This document shows, one piece after another, positions 51,609-60,292 of a stretch of DNA of 64,000 nt. The first letter of the stretch is position 1; each line of letters starts with the position of its first letter. The translations under genes were made by a program, and so were the position numbers. This DNA is from an uncultured candidate division Zixibacteria bacterium (lineage in GTDB: Bacteria > Zixibacteria > MSB-5A5 > SM1-73). Location of the stretch: assembly GCA_903908285.1 (NCBI GenBank), contig CAIVRH010000039.1:62001-126000 (forward strand), given 5' to 3'. The notes beneath the pieces are model-generated. The model made no database searches, was not told the DNA's origin, and worked only from the letters and a program-made list of their open reading frames with translations.

Positions 51609-52859
51609 TTATTTGCGGTTGTGACTAACCCTCATCTCCTGTGCTTTTTCCTTGATCTCGGTTAAATCTCTTTGCATTTCGCTCCAGCCATACCATAAAG
51701 CATAATCCGGATTGGCATGGAAAGCTCCCTCGAAGGTTCTCATCCGGTGTTCCATATACATCACAAACAGCTTTTGCTCGATCACCGTGGGGGCATCGTG
51801 GAAGGTGAGCACATCGGGTGAGGGATAGGCATAGCTTGCCGGTTTGGCAATTATCCCGTCCTGGTATAAACCGTTGACCGCACGGATTGCCTCAGCCATC
51901 AGATGATCCGCTTCCCGGATCATCTGATCTCCCTTGGCCAACTCCGCCTTGGCAAAATTGGCGGAATGACATTGTTTGCAAACTTTTATCGTCTTATCCC
52001 GTTCCTTCTGCCAGTCTTCTTGGGTCAGCCGAACTACATCCGCCGCTTTCACCACATCCAACCGGGGAGTGGGTTTTCCAGTGGGATCAAGCACTCCCAG
52101 AGCTTGCAAGATGGCGGTGCGATCATCCGCCCACTGTTTATCCTCCGGCAGGGGAAGTCTTACCGCCAAGAATCCCCAGGCGGTCCGGACCGCATGGTTT
52201 CCATCCTGCATATGGCAGGTCTGGCAGGTGGGCGCGGCTACTGCCTCAGGCAAAGTGTGGTTTTGTTTAAGCAGATATCTTACACCCATTTTGTTGGAGG
52301 AATACATCTCCCATTGGGGGTGGTCAAAGCCCGTGTGGCAGGTTTGACAGGCTTGTGGCTGTCGGGCTTCATCCGCGGAGAATATGTGGCGGGTATGACA
52401 GGCGTCGCATGAAGCCACTCCAAACCCGGCTCCATCCTTTTTAAGCTCTTTGATCTCAGCTTCGGTCTTTATTCCCAACTTGTGACATCCCCCGCATCCC
52501 TTCATTCCCTCCATCATTGCCATAGGCTGCCAGTGAGCGGTAGGCATGGCTTTCATGGATGCCCAGGCTACTGCGTGTTTTCCGTTTTTAAATTCCTGCA
52601 CCCGGCTTTCGTGGCAGGCAGCGCAGGTTTCGGGCGTGGGGATTTTGACTGATGCCACATTCTGAGAGGAGGTGTGCTGATCTCCATGGCAGGCAGAGCA
52701 ATTCACATCGTTCTGACTGTGTTTGCTGGCTTGCCAATCCGAGACGATATTGGGCGTAATCTGCTTATGGCAATTAACGCACTCCTGAGCAGATATCCCC
52801 GATACCAGCAGAAAAACTCCTACCAGAATGAGGATTAATTGCAAAATAAATTTTAGCAT
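51609..52859 (-). CDS. Octahaem cytochrome c, hydroxylamine-oxidoreductase-like
   Basis: A 416-residue exported cytochrome with signal peptide (KFILQLILILVGVFLLVSG). Eight CxxCH haem motifs are present in order: CVNCH, CSACH, CAACH, CGGCH, CDACH, CQTCH, CQTCH and CKQCH. The C-terminal helical part (MYMEHRMRTFEGAFHANPDY then ALWYGWSEM) resembles the HAO/octahaem group. It might reduce nitrite or hydroxylamine or pass electrons to the molybdopterin enzyme. ATG follows ATAGGAG. Periplasmic; cytochrome maturation genes are not in the window. Confidence 0.9.
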   Translation of the reverse strand: MLKFILQLILILVGVFLLVSGISAQECVNCHKQITPNIVSDWQASKHSQNDVNCSACHGDQHTSSQNVASVKIPTPETCAACHESRVQEFKNGKHAVAWASMKAMPTAHWQPMAMMEGMKGCGGCHKLGIKTEAEIKELKKDGAGFGVASCDACHTRHIFSADEARQPQACQTCHTGFDHPQWEMYSSNKMGVRYLLKQNHTLPEAVAAPTCQTCHMQDGNHAVRTAWGFLAVRLPLPEDKQWADDRTAILQALGVLDPTGKPTPRLDVVKAADVVRLTQEDWQKERDKTIKVCKQCHSANFAKAELAKGDQMIREADHLMAEAIRAVNGLYQDGIIAKPASYAYPSPDVLTFHDAPTVIEQKLFVMYMEHRMRTFEGAFHANPDYALWYGWSEMQRDLTEIKEKAQEMRVSHNRK

Positions 52860-52944
52860 AAAAACCGTCTCCTATGTTATATAAAAATGCAATGCTATTC
52901 TCGTGTTTGAGTGTCGATGTTTCAATAAGCTGTATTATCCTCAT

Positions 52945-53496
52945 TTATTTTCGATACAGGTGATTTGTGGAGTAACATTCCAGCTCTTTTCCCGGAGCAG
53001 CCAGCTCGAAGATCCATAGGAATTCATCCTGGTTTAAAATACGATAGGTTACCTTTGCTCTAAAACCGGGAGGGATGTTCTCTATGCTTTCGGAAAGAAA
53101 GATGAAAGTTTTACAATCCGAGGAGAGGGTATCCAGGACATATTGAGTTACAAACCCCTCCTGCATGAATTGCCTTAAGACAAACTTACCTCTGATACTA
53201 TCATAACTGATATAGCCTATATCCTCGTGTTTTTCACCTTTGGGTTGGCCTTCCTGCGGCTCAAATTCCGATATGCCCTTCATTTGAAGGAATTTCCCGT
53301 TAAAGATGAATTTGAATTCACCTTCGAGTTTCGATTTGACGGTTTTACTATCTCCGGTGCCTTTCCAAAAACCTGTGAAATATTTAAATGGCTCCCAGAC
53401 ATCCGGCTTCTTTTCCTCTTGCGCTATAAGAACTGACGGCAAAAGGATGGCTATGAAAAAAACAGCACTAACGAAAGATCTTATTACGGACATCAT
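52945..53496 (-). CDS. Exported DUF1579/lipocalin-like beta-barrel protein
   Basis: A 183-residue protein with signal peptide (IRSFVSAVFFIAILLPSVLI). The mature part (FKYFTGFWKGTGDSKTVKSK, then YISYDSIRGKFVLRQFMQEG) fits DUF1579-type calycin-like barrels, which are poorly understood; related domains bind haem or fatty acids. ATG follows CCGGAGGATC. It lies between the flavodiiron gene and the cytochrome gene and is on the same strand, so it could be part of the stress response. Confidence 0.8.
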   Translation of the reverse strand: MMSVIRSFVSAVFFIAILLPSVLIAQEEKKPDVWEPFKYFTGFWKGTGDSKTVKSKLEGEFKFIFNGKFLQMKGISEFEPQEGQPKGEKHEDIGYISYDSIRGKFVLRQFMQEGFVTQYVLDTLSSDCKTFIFLSESIENIPPGFRAKVTYRILNQDEFLWIFELAAPGKELECYSTNHLYRK

Positions 53497-53562
53497 GATC
53501 CTCCGGATTTAAAGTATTACTTTGTCACCTGGTTGATAAAGAAGTTGTCGTTTCACTATTTC

Positions 53563-54747
53563 TTAGATAAGCTTCAATCCTCTATGTTTTTCGAGGATTC
53601 CATCCGCCAATCGGTCCAGCGCCTTGAAATCTTCCTCTTTGGGATATCCCTTTACCATCACCGGCTCGAGCAGTTCCACATTCAGATTCGATAGGCTTCC
53701 TTTGATCATTTCCACCGTCTTGCCACCCCACCCGTAAGAACCGATGACCGAAGCGAATTTGGTTTTCGGTCTCAATGCATTAGCCAGATATGCGGCATAT
53801 ACCGCAGCGGGATGCGGACCCGCCAACACGGTGGGGGATGCGATCACCACGGTAGCGGTATCTACCAGGGCTTTGGCTAATTCCCCAATATCCGTTTTGG
53901 TCAGATTGAAAGGTTTTACGGTTATTCCTCTTTCCATCAGGGCATGGACGAAATAATCGACCATTCTTCTGGTGCTGTCATGCATCGACACATATGGTAT
54001 AACCACTTCATTCTTCACTTGATCCGATATCCAATCCTTATATGCATCCAGGATGAATTGGGGCTCGTCGTATACCGGACCATGACTGGGCGCGATCATT
54101 TTTATATCCAGATCTTTTATCTTCTCCAGATTCTTCTTGATGGCTGCCCGGAAAGGCATCATTATCTCGGCATAGTATCTTTTGGCGGATTCATACACTC
54201 TGGGTTGATCCGTTACCCAAAGATCGCTGGTTGCCAGATGAGAGCCAAAAAAGTCGCAGGAGAAAAGAATCCCCTCCTCCTTAAGGTAGGTTGACATTGT
54301 TTCCGGCCAGTGCACCCAGGGCGTGTATAAGAATTCCAGCGTTTTATCTCCCAAGGATATCATTTCTCCATCAACCACGGTTATGAATTTCTCATCCGGG
54401 ATCTGCAGCAGATCCATCAGCATTACTTTGCATTTGGGATTGGTCACCACTTTTGCATTTGGATACATCTTTAGAATTAGGGGTATGGTTCCGGAGTGAT
54501 CTTGTTCCGCATGATGAGCGATGATAAAGTCGATGCTTTTGATCCCCAGTTTTTCTAAGTTGCTCACCAATTCATGATCTTTGGCAGGATCAACCGTGTC
54601 CAGCAAAGCTGTTTTCTCGCTTCCTTTGATCAAATAAGCGTTGTAGCTGGTCCCGTCGGGAAGCGGGATAAGCTCGTCAAACAATCTCCTGTCCCAATCT
54701 ATTGCCCCGACAGAGTAAATACCCGAACGCAATTCTCGAAACGGCAT
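53563..54747 (-). CDS. fprA: Flavodiiron protein (oxygen/NO reductase)
   Basis: A 394-residue class A flavodiiron protein. The metallo-beta-lactamase-like part (about 1-245) has the diiron ligands H-x-E-x-DH (HHAEQDHSG), His in WVHWPETM, Asp in SCDFFGSH and His in PSHGPVY. The flavodoxin part (about 255-394) begins VIPYVSMHDSTRRMVDYF and has VIGSYGWGGKTVEMI. It reduces O2 to water or NO to N2O. ATG follows AAAGGAG. It lies downstream of rubredoxin and its reductase, its electron donors. Confidence 0.97.
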   Translation of the reverse strand: MPFRELRSGIYSVGAIDWDRRLFDELIPLPDGTSYNAYLIKGSEKTALLDTVDPAKDHELVSNLEKLGIKSIDFIIAHHAEQDHSGTIPLILKMYPNAKVVTNPKCKVMLMDLLQIPDEKFITVVDGEMISLGDKTLEFLYTPWVHWPETMSTYLKEEGILFSCDFFGSHLATSDLWVTDQPRVYESAKRYYAEIMMPFRAAIKKNLEKIKDLDIKMIAPSHGPVYDEPQFILDAYKDWISDQVKNEVVIPYVSMHDSTRRMVDYFVHALMERGITVKPFNLTKTDIGELAKALVDTATVVIASPTVLAGPHPAAVYAAYLANALRPKTKFASVIGSYGWGGKTVEMIKGSLSNLNVELLEPVMVKGYPKEEDFKALDRLADGILEKHRGLKLI

Positions 54748-54862
54748 GTTTGTTCTCCTTTAAACCCTATAAGGGAATATCCCAGACCGGTCAATTCCCT
54801 TTAAAGCTATTTCTCTCCCTGTATAACAATCAAAGAGGGAGGGAATAATTTAAAATTACTTT

Positions 54863-55030
54863 TTAAACATATTCCAATACCTCGAATACACTTTTATCTG
54901 ACCCGCACACCGGGCAGAGCCAGTCGTCAGGTAATTCTTCAAAAGGTATCCCCGCAGGGATTCCGTTATCCGGGTCGCCATCTTCGGGATCATAAATGTA
55001 ACTGCAGATAGTGCAGCGATATTTTTTCAT
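54863..55030 (-). CDS. Rubredoxin
   Basis: A 55-residue protein: [19 protein letters not shown] at the start and [20 protein letters not shown] near the end. The four Cys in two C-x2-C pairs bind one iron. ATG follows GTGGAGGGACC. It passes single electrons from the FAD reductase encoded just upstream to the flavodiiron protein, superoxide reductase and rubrerythrin. The gap to the reductase stop is 11 nt, so they are co-transcribed. Confidence 0.97.
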   Translation of the reverse strand: MKKYRCTICSYIYDPEDGDPDNGIPAGIPFEELPDDWLCPVCGSDKSVFEVLEYV

Positions 55031-55041
55031 TGGTCCCTCCA

Positions 55042-56202
55042 CTAAAAAAATATTTTTAGGTTCTCGGGAGAGGCACCCCCTTCGAATACCTTCGAAGCAG
55101 TCGATACGGCTTTCGAGTCTCCCACGATAATCGCTCCTACGGCTTTATGGTTTTTCAATGCTAATTTTCTATATACGCCTTTTCCTTTGGATAACAAAAT
55201 CTCCGCATTCGGGGCGTCGGTGTCTCCGGCTGAATATACATCGATTCCGGTGATTTTCAAAACGCTGGAATATACCGTTCCCCGATAGGGGGTGGTTACC
55301 CCGGCCATATTTAGCCCGGCGATCATACCCTGTTCCTTAGCCGGAGGCCAAAGTCCATATAATATGCCATTGTGCTCGGCCGGGTCACCGGCACAATATA
55401 TCGAATCGATCGATGTTTGCATATAGTCGTTTACCACAATTCCTCTCCTGATGGTTGCACCGATATCCTTCGCCAGTTCGTCTCTTCCTCTGATCCCGGC
55501 GCAGATTATGACCATATCGGTTTTAACTTGAACGCCTGATTTTAAAGTCACGTTTTCGACTTTGCCCGCCCCTTCGATAGCTTGCACCATTCCGGGAAGG
55601 ATAAAGGATAATCCCTTTTCCTCAAGCATTTTCCTCAAAATAACAGCACCCTCGTCATCTAATTGTTTGGGGAGAAGCCTGCCATAAACCTCGATCACCG
55701 TTACTTTCTTGCCCAGTTTTATCAAGCTGTATGCTGTCTCCAATCCGAGCAGTCCCCCTCCGATAACCACCACATCCGTTATATCCCGGCAGAAAGCTCT
55801 GATATCATCCGCATCCTTGATTCCCCTTAAGGAAAATACTCCGGGCTGGTTGGCACCTGGAATAGGGGGGATGAAGCATTGGGCGCCGGTTGATAACAGC
55901 AATCGATCATATGCATATTTGGTTCCGTCTTCGGAGATGACCATCTTTTCCTGGGAAACGAGCTTCACTATCTTAGTGCTCAATATATTCTGGATATTCT
56001 TTTTTTCATAAAATTCACTTTTATAAATAGTAAATTTGTCTTGAGTTATTTCACCGGCAAGATAATCGATCAATTTCGGCCTATAATAGAAAAGATGCCC
56101 GGATTCCGAAATTATGGTTATCTCTCCCTCCGGGTCATTCTTTCTGATAGTCAATGCCGCTTCGGTTCCGGCCACACCGTTACCGATGATCAGATATTTC
56201 AT
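55042..56202 (-). CDS. NAD(P)H:rubredoxin oxidoreductase-like FAD enzyme
   Basis: About 386 residues from ATG 56202, chosen because the FAD motif begins at once: [21 protein letters not shown] second dinucleotide motif, [20 protein letters not shown] (about 145), binds NAD(P)H. Later come [14 protein letters not shown] and [13 protein letters not shown]. The layout is that of NADH:rubredoxin reductases and the small subunit of nitrite reductase. A longer frame to 56274 would overlap the regulator gene. It feeds rubredoxin, encoded next. Confidence 0.92.
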   Translation of the reverse strand: MKYLIIGNGVAGTEAALTIRKNDPEGEITIISESGHLFYYRPKLIDYLAGEITQDKFTIYKSEFYEKKNIQNILSTKIVKLVSQEKMVISEDGTKYAYDRLLLSTGAQCFIPPIPGANQPGVFSLRGIKDADDIRAFCRDITDVVVIGGGLLGLETAYSLIKLGKKVTVIEVYGRLLPKQLDDEGAVILRKMLEEKGLSFILPGMVQAIEGAGKVENVTLKSGVQVKTDMVIICAGIRGRDELAKDIGATIRRGIVVNDYMQTSIDSIYCAGDPAEHNGILYGLWPPAKEQGMIAGLNMAGVTTPYRGTVYSSVLKITGIDVYSAGDTDAPNAEILLSKGKGVYRKLALKNHKAVGAIIVGDSKAVSTASKVFEGGASPENLKIFF

Positions 56203-56251
56203 AGTCTCATTGCCGATTTGAGGAAACCCTTCTTTCTTTATATGGCAGACA

Positions 56252-56686
56252 TTATACTTTTGCTTTATGACCACTTCTTAAACATTCCTTACAGATGCCC
56301 TTGAAATACCCCTGCAGCTCTTCGATTCGATGTCCTCCGAGTTCCTTTTTAGCCAAATACGGGCACTCGACATCGATATCTATTATTTTACCGCATTGGT
56401 TGCACAAAAAATGATGATGGGGAATACCGTGGTAATCGTACCGGGTTTCGGTTCCGGTGATGGTTATTTCATGGATGATACCCTTGCGGATGAGCGCGTT
56501 CAACGTGTTGTAAATGGTGGTTTTGGAGATAGTGGGAATATCCCGGATCAGGGCGTGATATATCATCTCTGCGGTGGGGTGGATTTTATATTTCTCCAGA
56601 TACGCTAAAATCTCAAGCCGCTGATAGGTCGGTTTAAGACCTTGGGTTAACAATACTTTCTTGAAATGGGGTATGTTTGTAATCAT
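56252..56686 (-). CDS. Fur/PerR-family metal-dependent repressor
   Basis: A 144-residue regulator: winged helix (about 1-85) with LKPTYQRLEILAYLEK and ISKTTIYNTLNALIRKG as recognition helix, then the metal part with PHHHFLCNQCGKIIDID and GICKECLRSGH. Two C-x2-C pairs bind structural zinc, and His/Asp residues make the sensing site. PerR and Fur cannot be told apart by eye, but the surrounding peroxide and superoxide genes favour PerR. It heads the island. It is close to a DNA stretch with ATTACAATTAT that could be its operator. Confidence 0.93.
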   Translation of the reverse strand: MITNIPHFKKVLLTQGLKPTYQRLEILAYLEKYKIHPTAEMIYHALIRDIPTISKTTIYNTLNALIRKGIIHEITITGTETRYDYHGIPHHHFLCNQCGKIIDIDVECPYLAKKELGGHRIEELQGYFKGICKECLRSGHKAKV

Positions 56687-57004
56687 TACAATTATGTTTA
56701 CGATACAAAATGAGTTTTGTTGTAAATAATTCTTGAAGTAAATTCAAAATTTCTCAAATCCTTTGGCAACCTTTCCCTTTTACATAATTTTAGGTTGCCC
56801 CAACCCAAAAGTCAATCTTTTTTTACTTAGTTTAAAGTGCTATACAAATAAAGATCCCGTTCTACGGGAAATAGTATGCTGGGTGATTACCAACCTTTGG
56901 GGGAGAGGAGGTAATAAGGGAGAGGTAAGCATTTCGGGCACATAAAGAAAAAAAGCCCACCTGAAGGTGAGCTTCTTTCGTTTATTCAAAATGTCCCTTA
57001 CACT
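56687..57004. other. Regulator promoter region and terminator of the sensor gene
   Basis: Directly upstream of the Fur/PerR gene is ATTACAATTATGTTTACGAT and TGAGTTTTGTTGTAAATAAT, AT-rich and dyad-like, in the size range of a Fur/Per box. ATTACAATT also occurs before the rubrerythrin gene (about 48580). The rest to 56945 shows nothing; 56948-56978 is a terminator. Confidence 0.45.
56948..56978 (-). terminator. Terminator of the GAF-HisKA gene
   Basis: On the minus strand AGCTCACCTTCAGGTGGGCT is followed by a run of T (TTTTTTTC). It lies about 30 nt after the stop. Confidence 0.85.
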
Positions 57005-57805
57005 CTAAGTTATTTCATCTTTGGTTTTTGACTGCCGGATGTCCACCATTTTAACGTCGCCGGCATATTTCACAATCACCGGCTCGACAATCTTCAAAAG
57101 CCGGTTGGTTACCTCTTTGATTCTTAGGGCGCCGGTTTCTATTTTTTTCAGTTTGTCGACGGTTTCCGGATTCAACTGCTCCGGTTTGTGCAAAAGCAGC
57201 TGAACATATCCTAAAACTGCGGCCAAGGGGTTGTTCACCTCGTGATTAATGGTTACGGCAGTTTCGATTATCGCTTTCAGCCTCTCGGACTTAATCAGAT
57301 CATCCTGAATTTCCCCGCTCATTTGTCCCACCCACAAAGAAGCTTTGATACAGGCTATTCCAATTTGATGGCTTATCGCTTCAAAAAATTCCTCTTCCCC
57401 GCTAAGATTCTTGTACCCTTCGACTATGCCGGCAAACGCACCGACAATATGTCCTTCGCTCTTTATGGGGTAAGAGAAAACCGTATTCGGTCCATCCGCA
57501 TCCAAAGTGGCATAAATGGACTCGACAAATATCCGCTCCCGCATTCCCCTCATCACCTGCTGATCGAAATCGCGGAGGATCTTATGTTTTTCTATCGCTC
57601 CGGAGGCGATTTCGTGGGTGATCTTTTTGGTCTTTTCCTCCCATAGGGTGATAGAAGCGCACTGCAGATTAAGGGTATCCAAAATCCCATCCAGCGCGTT
57701 CTGGAGTATCTGGCTCATCTCCACAGAGGTGTTGATCTCTTTTGCCAGATTCTTTAGGACCAAAAATTTCTTGTATTCAGTGCTTTTTTCCATAGGACGG
57801 GTCAA
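57005..57805 (-). CDS. GAF-HisKA protein lacking the kinase ATPase domain
   Basis: A 266-residue cytoplasmic protein. Residues about 25-160 are a GAF sensor domain (NLQCASITLWEEKTKKITHE, then SYPIKSEGHIVGAFAGIVEG). Residues about 165-242 are a HisKA dimerisation helix pair with the H-box TINHEVNNPLAAVLGYVQLL (His188). No N, G1, F or G2 boxes follow; the protein ends 24 residues later at a clean stop before a terminator, so it cannot phosphorylate itself. It starts at TTG 57805 or ATG 57793 after AAGGAG. A small membrane protein gene lies 15 nt upstream. Confidence 0.85.
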   Translation of the reverse strand: MTRPMEKSTEYKKFLVLKNLAKEINTSVEMSQILQNALDGILDTLNLQCASITLWEEKTKKITHEIASGAIEKHKILRDFDQQVMRGMRERIFVESIYATLDADGPNTVFSYPIKSEGHIVGAFAGIVEGYKNLSGEEEFFEAISHQIGIACIKASLWVGQMSGEIQDDLIKSERLKAIIETAVTINHEVNNPLAAVLGYVQLLLHKPEQLNPETVDKLKKIETGALRIKEVTNRLLKIVEPVIVKYAGDVKMVDIRQSKTKDEIT

Positions 57806-57820
57806 GTTCTCCTTGCGATT

Positions 57821-57928
57821 TTATTCTTTTGGCTTTTTGTCACTCTTTCCCGGCGATAATAGAAAGCCAAGCGCCATCACCACCACTACAAAAACTGCAC
57901 TTATCCATGCTGCACAATTCTGTTCCAT
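57821..57928 (-). CDS. 35-residue single-helix membrane protein
   Basis: A short gene with a strong ribosome site (AAGGGGGATATC before ATG). The product MEQNCAAWISAVFVVVVMAL then GFLLSPGKSDKKPKE has one membrane helix (about 8-25) and a basic cytoplasmic tail. It lies 15 nt upstream of the GAF-HisKA gene on the same strand. It could anchor or tune that sensor, but no family was recognised. Confidence 0.65.
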   Translation of the reverse strand: MEQNCAAWISAVFVVVVMALGFLLSPGKSDKKPKE

Positions 57929-58816
57929 GATATCCCCCTTTTCTTGTCCTGATCTTATTTCCTGGTCGTTTCAACTTTTCAATTCCTTCCACTTAAATAG
58001 TTGTTATAACCCAGGTGACCGTTAATCTGCAATTGGTTTAAAAGCAAAATATATGCCGTTGAATTCTGGATGTTTATTTGAATGCTGAGCTTGGATTTAA
58101 AATAGGCTATACAGCTTTTATTGTTCAAAGTGCATGTCTGTCTTGCACTTATGCACTTCTTCTAGTGGGGCATTTGAATTGCACAATCTATACCAATTGA
58201 AAAAGTGTCCAGCGCGAATCCAGAAAGATATGCAATTGCATTCATAGAAATTGCAGGATGGTGTATCTCTCCTACCTAACACCTTGCCTGATCCTTTTTT
58301 TAGATAAAAGAGAGAAAGAAGAGTTGAATAGTAGACTTAATTCCATATTATAAATGAAATATCTTCTTGACAAAGTTACTATTCCATTTATATTAAATGA
58401 TATAGTGACAATCAACTGAAATAATTTAGAGTGGTTATCTACCAATTTAATAGGATTAAACTCTCACTTATGATCTTTATTCATTACTGGTTCGTCCTTA
58501 GTGGTTTTATCCACTTACGAATGTTGGAGTTAAGGTGCTGTCTATTTATTAAAACCCTTACATATTAACGCTGTTTTACTTTACAATCTAATGTTTTCCC
58601 GTTCTATCAGTAGCTATTCCTGTCGGTTGTGTCAGCGATGAGAATCTGATACAACACAGGTAAACCCCAACGAAAGGAGATGGTTATGTGGCCTTAGCTT
58701 CTGGTTGTGAGGTTTTACTAATTCTTAGGGGCTGCATTTGACAGATATGTCAGTTTTTATAGACCTGTCACAGCAAACACCCGTCAACTTAGGGGGGAAA
58801 TGAAGGAGAGAGTAAA
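57929..58816. other. Long AT-rich divergent intergenic region
   Basis: 888 bp without a credible gene. It should carry the promoters of the small membrane protein gene and of the secreted protein gene at 58817. A structured leader is possible at about 58625-58760 (GTTGTGTCAGCG, ACACAGGTAAACCCCAACGA), but it fits no riboswitch I can name. Confidence 0.5.
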
Positions 58817-60124
58817 ATGAAGTCTAAATTGTTTTTAATGGTTTTAGGGCTGATGTTAGCCATGATTTGCTATGCTTCTGCGCAGGTACCGCAGTATATT
58901 AATTATCAGGGTAAGCTAACTAATGCTACTGGTGCACCTGTAACTGGTACTCTCCAAATGGTTTTTTCTATTTATGCGGATACAATCACCCAAACTTCTA
59001 TCTGGAGTGAGACTAATACAGCAGTAGTAGTAGAGAAAGGCATATTTAATGTTCTTTTGGGAAGTGTGAGTCCAATCTCTTATTCAGTTTTTGATGGGAG
59101 TACCAGATACTTGGGGGTCAAGGTAGGAAGCGATGATGAGATAACTCCCAGAAAGCCGATGGTTAGTGTGGCTTATGCATTCAAATCCTTTGAAGCGGAC
59201 ACAGCTGATTTTGCCCGCGGATTTTTAGGAACTATTGAAAATGCAGACAAAGTGGATGGATTCCATGCAAGCTCCACTCCAACTGCCAACTATCTTTATC
59301 CCTTAGACGTTAATACCAAAATCCCTAATGCTCAACTGTATACCGGGGCTGGTAACGGGCTTGATGCTGATAAGGTGGATGGGAAGCATGGTACAAATTT
59401 AGTTCGTGGTGTTGGAACAACCAATTATATCCCCAAATGGGTAGGTTCTGATACTCTTGACAATTCGGTAATTTATCAAAAAGTTGATAGCATCGGCATT
59501 GGCACAGAGAATCCTACCGCTAAATTGCATGTGGCGGCTGGCAAGGGAGCAGCAGTTAGGGGGATATCAAAGAATGGTCCCGGGACTAAGTATGGCGGAA
59601 GCTTTCATGCTTTAGATTATGGTGATGACAATATCGGTGTCTATGCAATTGCAGGTTGTTCAGCAATGGGTTCACAGCCAGGGTCACGTAGTAACATTGC
59701 GATTTATGCCCGCGATGCGAGTGATTGCTTCATGACTACCTTACCTACCGGTAATTGGGCAGGATATTTCGTAGGAAATGTCAGGATATCCGGAGATCTC
59801 GAGCTCAAGGGAAGTATCAAGTTTGAATACGATGATACATTCTCGATAAGCGTGGGTGAGACCAAGACAATTACACACAACCTCGGCGGCGATTCGACAA
59901 AATACATCGTAACCATGTATGGTATAAGCTCAACTGGCGGTGTTCATCAAGCTAACTACGGTACGAATTGTTACCAGGTGCTTCAGGTGAACAAGTGGAT
60001 CGGGTGCGAGTGGGATCAGCTTACTTCTACAACCATACAAGTTACCAGGGCTGCCAACGACAACCTGACTGTTGCTTCTAAACAGTGGAATAAGGTTATA
60101 CTACGTATTCTAAAGAATCAATAA
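58817..60124 (+). CDS. Secreted repeat/fibre-like protein, unknown function
   Basis: A 435-residue protein; ATG follows GAAGGAGAGAG. Signal peptide MKSKLFLMVLGLMLAMICYA. Residues about 24-120 (PQYINYQGKLTNATGAPVTG then MVFSIYADTI) form a beta-rich domain seen in many secreted proteins of candidate phyla. Then comes a fibre-like stretch with the repeat NADKVDGFHAS and DADKVDGKHGTN, as in phage-tail-fibre-like surface proteins, and VGIGTENPTAKLHV, which is typical of trimeric fibre heads. The C-terminal 100 residues are a beta domain. It could be an adhesin or coat fibre. No dockerin tail. Confidence 0.8.
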   Translation: MKSKLFLMVLGLMLAMICYASAQVPQYINYQGKLTNATGAPVTGTLQMVFSIYADTITQTSIWSETNTAVVVEKGIFNVLLGSVSPISYSVFDGSTRYLGVKVGSDDEITPRKPMVSVAYAFKSFEADTADFARGFLGTIENADKVDGFHASSTPTANYLYPLDVNTKIPNAQLYTGAGNGLDADKVDGKHGTNLVRGVGTTNYIPKWVGSDTLDNSVIYQKVDSIGIGTENPTAKLHVAAGKGAAVRGISKNGPGTKYGGSFHALDYGDDNIGVYAIAGCSAMGSQPGSRSNIAIYARDASDCFMTTLPTGNWAGYFVGNVRISGDLELKGSIKFEYDDTFSISVGETKTITHNLGGDSTKYIVTMYGISSTGGVHQANYGTNCYQVLQVNKWIGCEWDQLTSTTIQVTRAANDNLTVASKQWNKVILRILKNQ

Positions 60125-60292
60125 GAGCACTTCATTTATGTTATTGTCTATTACCAGCGTTGTTGCTCTAAAAAAACTGTTTCTAACAGGAGTGTTGAAG
60201 GTATGGGCGATCCTCGTGACCGAATGATATAAAACAGGAAACGATGAACGCCTTCTCTGCTGGGAAGAAAAAACAAAAAAATGAGGTGCAAA

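Noticed and set aside
58625-58760. Possible c-di-GMP-type riboswitch upstream of the secreted fibre-like gene
   Set aside because: ACACAGGTAAACC and CGAAAGG recall the GEMM pattern, but the GACGCAAAGCC core and the second stem are missing.
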